A stretch of DNA of 64,000 bases from CALMEC01 sp963765105 (GTDB taxonomy: Bacteria > Actinomycetota > Thermoleophilia > Miltoncostaeales > Miltoncostaeaceae). Every line of letters begins with the position of its first letter. Position 1 is the first letter of the stretch. Both the position numbers and the translations under genes were made by a program. Under the pieces are notes generated by a model, which did no database searches, was not told where the DNA came from, and was given only the letters and a program-made list of their open reading frames with translations. Of this stretch, positions 8,740 to 17,163 are shown one piece after another. The stretch spans positions 806,001 to 870,000 of the forward strand of contig CAVXUW010000004.1 in the NCBI GenBank assembly GCA_963765105.1. The letters are read 5' to 3'.

Positions 8740-9369
8740 TCAGGCGACCTCGCGGAGAGCGCCGGTCGTCACGTCGTAGACGAACCCACGCGCGTTCGGC
8801 GCCGGCAGATACGGGCTGCTTTGGATTCGCACCACCGATCGCCGGACCTCGGTGTCGAGGTCGGTGAATCCGCCGGGGCCCCACAGCGGGGAGCTACCGC
8901 TTCGCCCCGCGACGCTCTCGACAAAGGCGTCGTCGTCGAGGCCCATCAGTCCGCAGTTGGTGTGCATGATGACCATGACCTCATGTGTACCCACCAGGTG
9001 TTGTGAGACGACAAGGGAGCGAATGACGTCGTCGGTGACGATTCCTCCGGCATTCCGCAGCACATGCGCATCACCGTCACGAAGACCGAAGAGTTTGGCG
9101 GGATCGATTCGGGCATCCATGCAGGTGACGATCACAAGTCCATGCGCCGGGGTGATCGGCAGCGAGCCGTGAGCAAAGTTCACGGTGTGCCGCGCGGCAC
9201 GGAGTATGAGCTCGTCGACGATGGAACCGGACTGAGAGGGCGTCGTGGGAGACGCCGTGGAGTCCCGGCCTCTGGTGCTACGACGTAGCGCGTTGTGGCG
9301 CGCGGGACGATCGCGACGGGTCAGCCCTAGCCCCCGATCATGCTCATCGGACGCCCGGTGTACGTCCAT
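8740..9369 (-). CDS. Beta-class carbonic anhydrase
   Basis: The conserved domain begins near residue 51 and carries the zinc-binding and catalytic motifs CMDARIDP and HTNCG, with RNAGG between them. Zinc ligands are therefore Cys, His and Cys, with the Asp-Arg dyad present. The domain is about 160 residues, the size of short beta-CAs. The start is uncertain: ATG 9369 lies inside moaA and gives a 50-residue Ser/Arg-rich extension, and no ATG, GTG or TTG lies closer to the domain (only a CTG at 9324). Downstream of moaA and overlapping it, so probably co-transcribed. It hydrates CO2 to bicarbonate in the cytosol. Confidence 0.88.
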   Translation of the reverse strand: MDVHRASDEHDRGLGLTRRDRPARHNALRRSTRGRDSTASPTTPSQSGSIVDELILRAARHTVNFAHGSLPITPAHGLVIVTCMDARIDPAKLFGLRDGDAHVLRNAGGIVTDDVIRSLVVSQHLVGTHEVMVIMHTNCGLMGLDDDAFVESVAGRSGSSPLWGPGGFTDLDTEVRRSVVRIQSSPYLPAPNARGFVYDVTTGALREVA

Positions 9370-10337
9370 GTCGGGTCGCTCATCCCGTGGCCTGGTCCTT
9401 TGCCGAGCACCGCCGCGCGGATGATCCGCTCCAGGTCGGCGTCGCTGGCCCCGTCGCGAAGCGGTCCGCGTAGGTCGGTTTCGCTCTCGGCAAACAGACA
9501 GGTGCGCAGCTGCCCGTCGGCCGTCAGGCGCAGGCGGTCACACGAGCCGCAAAACGACTCGGTCACCGACGAGACGAACTGCAGCTCGCCGGCGCCGTCG
9601 ACGAAGCGCCAGTGAGTTCCGGGGGCGGATGGGCGCTCCCGACCCACCGGCTCGAGCGCCCAGCGCTCCTCGATCATGGCGCGCACCTCACCACCTGAGA
9701 GCACCGACTCGCGCTCCCAATCCCGGGGGGCGTCGAGCGGCATGACCTCGATGAACCTCACGACGTACGGGCGGTTGCGCGCAAACTCGGCGAGGGGCAG
9801 CACGTCGGGTTCGGAGATGCCGCGAAGGAGCACGGCGTTCACCTTGATCGGGCGAAGATGCTCGTGTCGTTCACAGGCGGCCAGCCCCGCGAGCGCCCGG
9901 TCGAGGTCGCGGCGCCGGGTGAGGGCTTCGAAGCGATCCGGGTCGAGCGAGTCGAGACTGACATTCACACGCGCCAGACCAGCGGCGACAAGGTCGTCGA
10001 TCTGGTCGGCGAGGAGGACTCCGTTGGTCGTGATCGAGATCTCGCGGATTCCGTCGATCGCGTTGATCCGTGCGACGAGCTCGGCCAGGTCGCGGCGCAC
10101 CAGCGGCTCACCCCCGGTCACCCTCACGTGGGTGACGCCCATCGGCGCCAGCACTAGCGCGATGCGCTCCAGCTCGTCGAAGCCGAGCAGCTCGTCCTTC
10201 GGCAGCCAGTCCATACCCTCGGCGGGCATGCAGTACCGGCAGCGCAGGTTGCACCGGTCGGTCACCGACATCCGAAGGGCCCGATGGACACGCCCGAAGC
10301 TGTCGATGAGCGGCTCGTGGGCGGGGGTGGCTCCCAT
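9327..10337 (-). CDS. moaA: GTP 3',8-cyclase MoaA (molybdenum cofactor step 1)
   Basis: 336 residues. The radical-SAM cluster motif CNLRCRYC lies near the N-terminus. The second 4Fe-4S motif is near the C-terminus (FCGSCDRLRLTADG followed by LRTC), and the protein ends in the Gly-Gly tail that MoaA needs for activity. TGGEPL and SLDSL, typical of the family, are also present. It converts GTP to 3',8-cyclo-H2-GTP, the first pathway intermediate. A molybdo-flavoenzyme operon lies 4 kb away and a MocA-like gene 11 kb away, so the cofactor has clients in this window. It overlaps the carbonic anhydrase ORF. Confidence 0.97.
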   Translation of the reverse strand: MGATPAHEPLIDSFGRVHRALRMSVTDRCNLRCRYCMPAEGMDWLPKDELLGFDELERIALVLAPMGVTHVRVTGGEPLVRRDLAELVARINAIDGIREISITTNGVLLADQIDDLVAAGLARVNVSLDSLDPDRFEALTRRRDLDRALAGLAACERHEHLRPIKVNAVLLRGISEPDVLPLAEFARNRPYVVRFIEVMPLDAPRDWERESVLSGGEVRAMIEERWALEPVGRERPSAPGTHWRFVDGAGELQFVSSVTESFCGSCDRLRLTADGQLRTCLFAESETDLRGPLRDGASDADLERIIRAAVLGKGPGHGMSDPTWTYTGRPMSMIGG

Positions 10338-10387
10338 ATGGGGAGACTAGCGCCCTGGGCGCAGATGGCGGCCGGCGACGGGGAGGC

Positions 10388-11023
10388 TCAGTTCAGATCC
10401 GGTGGTCCCGCGACGACCGCGACGGCACCTTCCGGGTGGTCGCTCGGTGTCGTGCGACGATCCGTTCGCGCTGACCACCTGACCGTCTTGTTGCGACCGC
10501 CTTCTTTCGCGAGGTACAGCGTCTGATCGGCTTCGCGAAAGAGCTCTTCGATGTTGCCGGACCTGGACTGTGAGGCAAGGCCGCACGAGACGGTGATCGC
10601 CGCTCGCTGGGCGAGAGTTGCGTGCACCGAGTCGATGAGCTTCTCCGCCCTGTCCTCGGAGGTCGCCGGCATCAACCACCCGAACTCTTCGCCACCGAGC
10701 CGGGCGACGAGATGGCCGGCTGGAGCCACGTCGATCAACGTATGTGCCAGTTCGACGAGCACGTGGTCGCCGGCAGCGTGCCCGAGGGTGTCGTTGATCC
10801 GCTTGAAGTGATCGATGTCGATGATCGCGAGGACGAGCTCGTCGTGTTCGCTCTTCGCCGCTTCGCCCGCGACACGGAAGGCTCGACGGTTGGGCAAATT
10901 TGTGAGGGCATCAGTGGGAGCGATGAGATGGACATGGCACCCGTGAGGTGCCATGTCCATCTCATCGAAGTAGTCCCGAGCAAACGTGCTGGGACGGGTC
11001 TCTCTCGTGGTCCACGGGACCAT
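10388..11023 (-). CDS. Minimal GGDEF diguanylate cyclase
   Basis: 211 residues from ATG 11023, 9 bp after the preceding gene. A GGDEF domain fills most of the protein: DALTNLPNRR, IDIDHFKRINDTLGHAAGD and the active-site loop GGEEF, with a standard C-terminal half. The signature is intact, so synthesis of c-di-GMP from GTP is expected. No RxxD inhibitory site is obvious and there is no sensor or membrane region, which is unusual. The N-terminal 35 codons run through a perfect 21-bp inverted repeat, so the true start may be an ATG inside it (codons 22 or 24). It may be in the ECF sigma operon. Confidence 0.85.
   Translation of the reverse strand: MVPWTTRETRPSTFARDYFDEMDMAPHGCHVHLIAPTDALTNLPNRRAFRVAGEAAKSEHDELVLAIIDIDHFKRINDTLGHAAGDHVLVELAHTLIDVAPAGHLVARLGGEEFGWLMPATSEDRAEKLIDSVHATLAQRAAITVSCGLASQSRSGNIEELFREADQTLYLAKEGGRNKTVRWSARTDRRTTPSDHPEGAVAVVAGPPDLN
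10921..10967. repeat. Perfect 21-bp inverted repeat with 5-nt loop
   Basis: Bases 10921-10941 are the exact reverse complement of 10947-10967, with loop CGTGA. It sits inside the 5' end of the GGDEF ORF. Two further hairpins lie just upstream in the transcript: GTCCC-AGCA / TGCT-GGGAC near 10974-10994, and GGTCC-ACG-GGACC at 11009-11021. It could be a terminator or attenuator of the sigma-factor operon, or a structure that hides the GGDEF start codon. Confidence 0.8.
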
Positions 11024-11032
11024 GTTGCCGAT

Positions 11033-11977
11033 CTACTCAGCGATCGCTGCGACCGTGGTACGAGAGACGTCGTAGGTCACGACCACCGACGGAGCCTCGC
11101 TGGCCGATCCGCCTTCGAAACGCAGCGGGATGCCGGTCTTGGCGTCGATCAGCAGGCGCTCTTCGTAGCCGCCGCTGAAGTCGGTGGAACGAACCCGCAG
11201 CGCCGCACGTCCTTCATAGGACACCTCAGAGACATCGACCGACGCGATCGACGCCAAAAGCCGCAGAGCTCCGGCGCGCACATCACGTCTGCCGGCCCCG
11301 GCGACGAGCGCGTCGATGGAGCTGAACCAAATGCGGTTGTCATCGATCTGGCGGTCGGTGAGAGAGGCGGCCTTCGCTTCGGCACCGTCAACCGAGACCG
11401 GAGGCGCCTGCTTGGCGGCGGGGACAACGGCGTGAGGAAGGAACGACGCGCGAATCACTTCCGCACGTGCCTCGTCAACCGACACGTCGTTCAATGCCGC
11501 CGCGGCAACCGCCGCGATCACACGTCCCGACGCCTCGGTTTCGGCACGCCCGTTCGCGATCCGATTGCGCAGCCCGGCGCGGGTCGGGGCGGAGAAGTAC
11601 TGTCCGTTGTCGAGGTGCAGGTCGGCGCCCGTGAATCCCTTGCCCACGGCGAACGAATGGGTGCGAAGGACAAGCGTGGCGTCACCGCCGGGCACCGGTT
11701 CGGCAAGGACCGCGTTGGTCAGCCGTACCAGGGGCGCGGCCTCGGCCCTGTCGACCGCCAGTGGGCCGGATCCCGGTAGGCCGCCGGCAACCAAACCGAC
11801 GGCGAGGGCGGCGGCAGTGAGCCCGCCGACGGCGGGGGCAAGCACGCGCATCCGCCGCCAACGGGGCGCGCGATGCGGTGCCACGGTGGCCTGGCGGGCG
11901 ATTCGGGCCGCGGCGCCGGTTTGCGGGCCGGGCTGGTCGGAGCGAAACTCGCGGAGGGTTCGATCGATGTCGTTCAT
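11033..11977 (-). CDS. Membrane-anchored partner of the ECF sigma factor (CU044_5270-like)
   Basis: 314 residues. A cytosolic N-terminus of about 45 residues precedes one membrane helix (VLAPAVGGLTAAALAVGLVAGG), followed by an extracellular domain of about 240 residues. The C-terminal half has the LLIDAKTGIPLRFE signature seen in CU044_5270-type proteins encoded next to actinobacterial ECF sigma factors. The start overlaps the sigma stop (ATGA), so they are translationally coupled. The layout suggests an anti-sigma or signal-sensing role, but no zinc anti-sigma motif is visible. Confidence 0.7.
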   Translation of the reverse strand: MNDIDRTLREFRSDQPGPQTGAAARIARQATVAPHRAPRWRRMRVLAPAVGGLTAAALAVGLVAGGLPGSGPLAVDRAEAAPLVRLTNAVLAEPVPGGDATLVLRTHSFAVGKGFTGADLHLDNGQYFSAPTRAGLRNRIANGRAETEASGRVIAAVAAAALNDVSVDEARAEVIRASFLPHAVVPAAKQAPPVSVDGAEAKAASLTDRQIDDNRIWFSSIDALVAGAGRRDVRAGALRLLASIASVDVSEVSYEGRAALRVRSTDFSGGYEERLLIDAKTGIPLRFEGGSASEAPSVVVTYDVSRTTVAAIAE

Positions 11978-12546
11978 GGGGTCACCTCAGTGGGTCGCGA
12001 CGGAAGGGGTGACTCGGGTGCGAGCGAGGTGCCAGCGAGTGAGCGCTGCGCCGCCGATCGCGCACGGTGGAGCCAGGTTTTGACCGTTCCGATGGGAACG
12101 CCGAGCGCCGAGGCGATCTCGTCGTTCGACAGTTCCGCGACTGCGTGAAGGAAGAGCACGTTGCGGTGCTCCATCTTCATGTCGGCGAGCGCTCCTGCGA
12201 GCGCCGCCGAGGTGACATTGGGTTCCTGCGGGTCAACAGCGACGGGGTCGATACCCGTCCGCGCGAAGGCGGCGAGCATTCTCGCTTCCTTGCGCGCCTG
12301 ATCTCTCAGGAGGTTGGTCGCAATGCCAAACAGCCACGGCCGCGCATTGTCGGAGCCGTCGAACGCACGCCGCCGCTTGTACGCCGCAAGGAACGTCTCG
12401 GCAGCAAGATCGTCGGCATCAATGTGCCCGACGCGCCGCGCGAGGTAGCGGTGAATCGCGGGGTGGTGCCGTTCGACGAACACCTCGAATGCATCTCCGC
12501 CCTGGTCGCTCTCGGCGATCAGGGCTCCATCGGTTCGGTTATCCAT
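11974..12546 (-). CDS. ECF-type RNA polymerase sigma factor
   Basis: 190 residues from ATG 12546, which has a GGAGAGG-type site just upstream; an in-frame start at 12582 is longer. Region 2 reads FEVFVERHHPAIHRYLARR and DDLAAETFLAAYKRR, with RPWLFGIATNLLRDQ for core binding. Region 4 has LSNDEIASALGVPIGTVKTW, the helix-turn-helix for -35 recognition. It is coupled to a membrane partner and probably a GGDEF protein downstream. The operon probably links an envelope signal to transcription and c-di-GMP. Confidence 0.92.
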   Translation of the reverse strand: MDNRTDGALIAESDQGGDAFEVFVERHHPAIHRYLARRVGHIDADDLAAETFLAAYKRRRAFDGSDNARPWLFGIATNLLRDQARKEARMLAAFARTGIDPVAVDPQEPNVTSAALAGALADMKMEHRNVLFLHAVAELSNDEIASALGVPIGTVKTWLHRARSAAQRSLAGTSLAPESPLPSRPTEVTP

Positions 12547-12714
12547 GCCTCCTCTCCGCCGCAGACCCGGAATTGGTTTCACGTGTGTGTGCGGTCATCT
12601 TGGCGCAGAACCGCCGATAAGTTGCAAACGGGGCGTTCGGGTGGAGCGCATCAGACTTTTGAATCTGCCGTCACCGCAGCGACGGGCTCCGCTCCCGCCA
12701 AGAGATCACTGTGT

Positions 12715-12720
12715 TATAAC
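12715..12720 (+). promoter_or_regulatory. -10 box (TATAAC) for a leaderless toxin-antitoxin transcript
   Basis: TATAAC ends 6 bases before ATG 12727, which places the transcription start at or within a base or two of the start codon. No Shine-Dalgarno lies between, so the antitoxin mRNA is probably leaderless, common in actinobacteria. No convincing -35 hexamer is seen. Confidence 0.5.
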
Positions 12721-12726
12721 TCTTGT

Positions 12727-12951
12727 ATGAACAGCCTGAAGATCACCCAGATCGGCAACTCGCTCGGGGTCATCCTCCCGAAGGAGCTTCTGGCTGGGCT
12801 CAAGCTGGAGAAGGGCGACACGGTACATGTGACCGAATCGCCGAACGGCATCACGCTGACGCCGTATGACCCGACGCTCGACGAGCAGATCGCTCTCGGC
12901 CGCGAACTCATGCGCGACTACCGCGACACCTTCCACCAGCTCGCGGAATGA
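12727..12951 (+). CDS. AbrB/MazE-type antitoxin
   Basis: 74 residues from ATG 12727. The N-terminal swapped-hairpin AbrB domain is clear: LKITQIGNSLGVILPKELL, then LEKGDTVHVTESPNGITLTP. The acidic C-terminal tail (about 50-74) would bind and neutralise the toxin. It overlaps the Doc toxin by ATGA, the usual antitoxin-first order. It should bind its own promoter, which is leaderless here. Pairing an AbrB fold with Doc instead of Phd is a known but less common combination. Confidence 0.9.
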   Translation: MNSLKITQIGNSLGVILPKELLAGLKLEKGDTVHVTESPNGITLTPYDPTLDEQIALGRELMRDYRDTFHQLAE

Positions 12952-13343
12952 GCTCTGAGTGGAAGTGGGTCGCGAAGCAGGCGCTTCTGCTCCTGCACGA
13001 CGAGAGCTTGGCCGAACACGGTGGCTCGTCGGGCATCCGGGACGAAGGATTGCTCGACTCGGCCCTCGCGCGCCCGGAGAATCTGGCGGCCTACGGCGAA
13101 CCCGACGTGGCTGACCTCGCCGCGAGCTACGCGTTCGGCATCGCGAAGAACCATCCATTTGTCGACGGCAACAAGCGGACGGCCTTCTTGGCGCTTGGCG
13201 TGTTCCTCGGCCTCAACGACCGGCGACTCTTCGCGTCACAAGTCGAGGCGACGGCAACCACGCTCGGTGTCGCGGCGGGCGAAGACGACGAGGCCGCGCT
13301 GGCCGAATGGATCCGGGAGCACGCCCAAAAGCGCTCGGCATAG
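12948..13343 (+). CDS. doc: Doc-type Fic-domain toxin (death-on-curing)
   Basis: 131 residues. The Fic/Doc signature HPFVDGNKR is intact, preceded by the helix YAFGIAKN. GIRDEGLLDSALARP near the N-terminus is the Doc-family flap. Doc toxins phosphorylate the conserved threonine of EF-Tu and stop translation; the motif matches Doc rather than AMPylating Fic proteins. The size matches P1 Doc (126 aa). It is translationally coupled to the AbrB antitoxin, forming an intact type II toxin-antitoxin module beside a decayed one. Confidence 0.92.
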   Translation: MSSEWKWVAKQALLLLHDESLAEHGGSSGIRDEGLLDSALARPENLAAYGEPDVADLAASYAFGIAKNHPFVDGNKRTAFLALGVFLGLNDRRLFASQVEATATTLGVAAGEDDEAALAEWIREHAQKRSA

Positions 13344-13351
13344 ACCGATGA

Positions 13352-13733
13352 CTATGCGGGAGTCGCAACGCGCAGGCCAAGTCCGATCGCAGCTGCGGCC
13401 ATACGTTTGTCGTAGGTGACGACTGCCGTCAGCGTCTCGCCAAAGAGCTGGGCGGTGGCCAGGTGAATCGCGTCGAGCGTCCGCACCTCCTCCGGCTGAA
13501 GGCTGCCAGCGGCGGCGAGCACAGGCTGATTGATCCGCACGAGTTCGAGCCTGCCGAGCACTGCCCCTCCCCGCAGTAGGACAGCGGCCCCGAAAGGGAG
13601 AAGCGCTGGGTGACCCCGGTGGTTGCGAGAGCGCTTGCGACGAGGGTACGGCGACGAAGGTAGTCCCTCAACCGCGTGATTCGGGCTCCCTGACGACGAG
13701 TCTGACGAGCGCTGATGAATCAAGATAGGTGAC
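13352..13733 (-). pseudogene. Degraded VapC (PIN-domain) toxin, at least two frameshifts
   Basis: Three minus-strand frames in sequence spell one PIN protein. The N-terminus VTYLDSSALVRLVVREPES runs to a stop after about 13668. The middle LRDYLRRRTLVASALATTG is in a second frame. ALLPFGAAVL to LELVRINQPVL, then LDAIHLATAQLF and VVTYDKRM lie in a third. Each switch fits one missing base (near 13671 and 13612). The first PIN Asp and the LDAIHLATA Asp survive, but no single product can form. It directly follows VapB remains. Confidence 0.85.
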
Positions 13734-13737
13734 GCGG

Positions 13738-13918
13738 TTAGCGCTCACTTGCTCGTAGGTCGTCAAGCAATTGCGACGGCGGGCGCTGGTTCGACTCAAG
13801 CCTGATGGGCTCGGGAAGATCGCCGAGCGTGCCCACCGACTCGATGCGCTCTCCCGCCAGGGGGAGCGACTCAAGTGGACACGGTCTCCGGGTACCAACC
13901 ATCGCCTTCCCGTCACGT
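13738..13918 (-). pseudogene. Degraded VapB (Phd/YefM-type) antitoxin
   Basis: One minus frame reads VTGRRWLVPGD, close to the GRPVARLVP core of Phd-type antitoxins. A second frame reads PLAGERIESVGTLGDL and then LLDDLRASER before a TAA at 13738-13740, the typical VapB C-terminus. A frameshift separates the parts and the N-terminal half is missing; the sequence instead runs into the end of the flavoprotein gene. Together with the VapC relic it is a dead TA locus. Confidence 0.7.
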
Positions 13919-13960
13919 GGGTGCGCCGGCTACCGAGCCGACGCACCCATTCGAACCGCA

Positions 13961-14776
13961 CTACTTCGCCACGGCCTCCGCCAACGCGCGACCGGTGAGC
14001 ACCTGCGCGAGGTGCCGACGGTAGTCGGCGCTGGCCCAGGTGTCGCTCGGGGGGTTGGTGCCCTCCACTGCGGCTTCTGCAGCCGCGGCAGCGCCACCGG
14101 AGCTAAACGCCGCTTCCGCGGCGGTGGCTCGGATGGGGACCGTACCCATGTTGGTGAACGCGATCTTCGCCCCACCGTTGACCACGGCAGCGACGCCGAC
14201 GGTGGCCCAATCGAGCGCCCGCTGGCGGAACTTGATGTAGCTCCACCCCGCCCCGCCCGTCTTCGGAACCTTCACCTGAGTGATGAGCTCGTCGTGTGCA
14301 AGGGCCGTGTCGAAGAACCCCTTGAAGAAGTCGGCCGCCGCGATCTCACGAATGCCACCCTTCCCCTGAACGACGAACGTGGCGTCCAACATCCGGCAGA
14401 TCGTCGGAAGGTCCGACGCCGGGTCGCCGTGAGCACACGAGCCACCGATGGTGCCGCGGTGTCGTACCTGGCGGTCGCCCACCTGACTTGCCGTGTACGC
14501 GAGCACCGGACAGTGCTCTTTGGCCATGGCGTCGTGCTCCAGGTCGGCATGGCGTGTGAGCGCCCCGACGACCAGGTGATCGCCACCGTCGCTCACTCCC
14601 GCCAGGCCCAGCCGACCGATGTCGATGAGCTTGGACGGACGGGCAAGCCGCGTCTTCATGAGCGGCACCAGCGAGTGGCCACCCGCGAGGAGCTTGGCCT
14701 CGGGGTCCTGGCCGAGCAGCTCGATGGCATGCTCCACCGATTCCGCGAGGGTGTAGTCGAACTTGCTCGGGATCAT
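13961..14776 (-). CDS. coxM: FAD-binding medium subunit of a form II CO-dehydrogenase-like molybdoenzyme
   Basis: 271 residues from ATG 14776, with GGAGG 7 nt upstream and an ATGA overlap with the large-subunit stop. FAD-binding motifs are AGGHSLVPLMKTR and TIGGSCAHGDPASDLP, both as in CoxM and xanthine dehydrogenase FAD subunits. The CO-dehydrogenase FAD-site C-terminal domain follows. It carries electrons between the Fe-S subunit and the acceptor. It is the last gene of an S-L-M operon. Confidence 0.9.
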   Translation of the reverse strand: MIPSKFDYTLAESVEHAIELLGQDPEAKLLAGGHSLVPLMKTRLARPSKLIDIGRLGLAGVSDGGDHLVVGALTRHADLEHDAMAKEHCPVLAYTASQVGDRQVRHRGTIGGSCAHGDPASDLPTICRMLDATFVVQGKGGIREIAAADFFKGFFDTALAHDELITQVKVPKTGGAGWSYIKFRQRALDWATVGVAAVVNGGAKIAFTNMGTVPIRATAAEAAFSSGGAAAAAEAAVEGTNPPSDTWASADYRRHLAQVLTGRALAEAVAK

Positions 14777-17154
14777 GACCGTGCCTCCTGGATGGCCTTC
14801 CACACGCGCTCCGGCGTTGCCGGGCGCCCGACATTGGTGACACCCAGATGCGACAGCGCATCGACGATCGCGTTGACGACGGCCGGCGGTGCGGCGATGG
14901 TGCCGGCCTCACCCACACCCTTCACGCCCAGCGGGTTCGTGGGGCTCGGGGTGACGGTGTGGTCGAGCTCGAACGACGGCAGCTCTGGTGGGCCCGGCAC
15001 GAGGTAGTTCATCATCGAGCCGGTGAGGAGGTTGCCCTCCTCGTCGTACTTGGCTTCCTCGTACAGGGCCTCGGCGATGCCTTGTGCGATGCCGCCGTGG
15101 AGCTGCCCTGCCACGATGTTGGGGTTGATCTGCACGCCGCAGTCGTCGACGGCGACGTAGCGGATGATCTCCACCGCGCCCGTCTCCGTGTCGACCTCCA
15201 CCACACATGCGTGCGCGCCGTTGGGCCAACTGAAGTTGGGCGGGTCGTAGAGATGGGTGGCCGTGAGGCCGGGCTCCATTCCCTCCGGCAAGTCGTGCGC
15301 CGCCCAGGCCGCAAAGCCCAGCGCGGTGATGTGCACGGTTTTGTCGGTGCCCTTCACGGTGAAGTTGCCACCGGCGAAGTCGAGGTCGTCCTCCGAGCAC
15401 TCCATCTGGTGGGCGGCCAAGGCCTTTGCCTTTGCGATGATCTTCTCACCGGCTTTGTAGAGCGCCACACCACCGACCGACAGGCCGCGGCTGCCGTAGG
15501 TGTCGAGGCCGAGCGGCACCACCTGGGTGTCACCATGGAGCACTTCGATCGCGTCGAAGTCAACGCCCAGCTGGTCGGCCGTGATCTGCGCCATCGTGGT
15601 GACGTTGCCCTGACCGTGAGGTGACACACCCGTGAGCACTCGCACGGTTCCGGTGGGAAGGAACTCGACCGTTGCCGCGTCCCACCCGCCGGCGATGTAG
15701 TTGAGCGCCGCAAGTACGCGCGACGGGGCGATGCCGCACATCTCGAGCCAGGTGGAGAACCCGACGCCGATGACCTTGGTGCCACCGCTGGCCCGGCTGG
15801 CTTCACGCTTTGCCTTGGTGGCCTCGTAGTCGAGCACCTCGAGCATCTTGTTCGTGACGCCGGTGTAGTCGCCGGAGTCGATCGTGAGGCCCGAAACCAT
15901 CGTGTAGTTCGGGAACTTGTCGGTGGAGATGAAGTTCTTCATCCTCAGCTCGATGGGGTCCATCTTGAGCTCGCGTGCCAGGGCATCCATCGCCCGCTCG
16001 ATGGCGTAGGTGGCTTCCGGCCGGCCGGCGCCGCGGTAGGCGTCGGTGAACGTGTTGTTGGTGAACACGTTCGTGTACTGGAAGTCGTACCCCTCGCAGT
16101 CGTACGGGCCGGCATAGAGCCACGCCCCCAGCATTGGGATGCCAGGAGTGATGATGCGCAGGTAGGCGCCCATCGATGCGGTGAGGTTGACGCGAACGGC
16201 CTTGAGGATGCCGTCCTTCGTCGCCGCCAGCTCAATGGTCTGGTACATCTCACGACCATGGAGGGTGGCGAGATAACCCTCGCTGCGCTCCTCGATCCAC
16301 TTGACCGGCTTGCGCAGCTTCTTGGCGACGGCGAGGCAGATCGCATCCTCGGGGTAGGCCTCGAGCTTCGAGCCAAAGCCTCCGCCCACGTCCGGCGCCA
16401 CGACCCGAAGCTTGGCCTCGGGCACGCCGCAGGTAATCGTCAGCGTGGTGCGCAGGATGTGAGGGATCTGGGTGGAGGAGTACACGGTGTACTCGCCCTG
16501 GGGCGCGTTGAGATCGACCACAACACCGCGCGGTTCCATCGCGTTGGGGATGAGGCGCGCGAGGTAGTAGTCCTCCTTGATCTTCACGAGCTCGGGATCC
16601 TCGAAGAACGGTCCTGACGGCGCGCGACGCGGCGCCGGTGAGTCGCGCTCGAAGATCCAATCGCCGGCGTCGTTGGTGCCGAACTCCTCGTGGATGACCG
16701 GTGCGCCATCGGCCAAGGCCGCCTTCACGTCGGTCACCGCGGGAAGCGGCTCCCAATCGATGTCGACCAGCTCGGCGGCGTCTTTCGCCAGCACACGGCT
16801 TTCCGCAACGACCACCGCGACCGGGTCACCGACATAGCGGGCCTTGTCTTTGGTGAGCGGATGGTGGGCCGGGTTCTTGACCTTGTCGTTGATGGGCCAT
16901 GCCATCACGAGCGGCCCCGCGAACTCGAGGGTCTCGGCGGTGTAGACCGCCACGACGCCCTCGGCCTTCTCGGCGGCGGAGGTGTCGATCTTTCCGATCT
17001 TCGCGTGGGCGAACGGGCTGCGCACGACGTGGATCCACAGCATCCCGGGGACGCTGATGTTGTCGACGTAGTTGCCTTCGCCGGTGATGAGCTCGGGGTC
17101 TTCCTTGCGCAACATGCGCTGACCGATGACGGGCTTGGGTTCTGTTGTTGCCAT
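14773..17154 (-). CDS. coxL: Molybdopterin-binding large subunit, form II CoxL-like
   Basis: 793 residues, the normal family length. MoCo contacts are visible: GGGFGSK, AYRGAGRPEA, SPHGQGNVTT and the C-terminal GVGEAGT, whose Glu is the catalytic base. The active-site loop is AYRGAGR, the form II signature, not the AYxCSFR with catalytic Cys of true form I CO dehydrogenase. CO oxidation is therefore not assured; form II enzymes may act on other substrates such as aldehydes or purine-like compounds. Operon order S-L-M, with 9 bp between CoxS and CoxL. The maturation genes coxD-G are absent. Confidence 0.92.
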   Translation of the reverse strand: MATTEPKPVIGQRMLRKEDPELITGEGNYVDNISVPGMLWIHVVRSPFAHAKIGKIDTSAAEKAEGVVAVYTAETLEFAGPLVMAWPINDKVKNPAHHPLTKDKARYVGDPVAVVVAESRVLAKDAAELVDIDWEPLPAVTDVKAALADGAPVIHEEFGTNDAGDWIFERDSPAPRRAPSGPFFEDPELVKIKEDYYLARLIPNAMEPRGVVVDLNAPQGEYTVYSSTQIPHILRTTLTITCGVPEAKLRVVAPDVGGGFGSKLEAYPEDAICLAVAKKLRKPVKWIEERSEGYLATLHGREMYQTIELAATKDGILKAVRVNLTASMGAYLRIITPGIPMLGAWLYAGPYDCEGYDFQYTNVFTNNTFTDAYRGAGRPEATYAIERAMDALARELKMDPIELRMKNFISTDKFPNYTMVSGLTIDSGDYTGVTNKMLEVLDYEATKAKREASRASGGTKVIGVGFSTWLEMCGIAPSRVLAALNYIAGGWDAATVEFLPTGTVRVLTGVSPHGQGNVTTMAQITADQLGVDFDAIEVLHGDTQVVPLGLDTYGSRGLSVGGVALYKAGEKIIAKAKALAAHQMECSEDDLDFAGGNFTVKGTDKTVHITALGFAAWAAHDLPEGMEPGLTATHLYDPPNFSWPNGAHACVVEVDTETGAVEIIRYVAVDDCGVQINPNIVAGQLHGGIAQGIAEALYEEAKYDEEGNLLTGSMMNYLVPGPPELPSFELDHTVTPSPTNPLGVKGVGEAGTIAAPPAVVNAIVDALSHLGVTNVGRPATPERVWKAIQEARS

Positions 17155-17163
17155 TGTGGCCTC

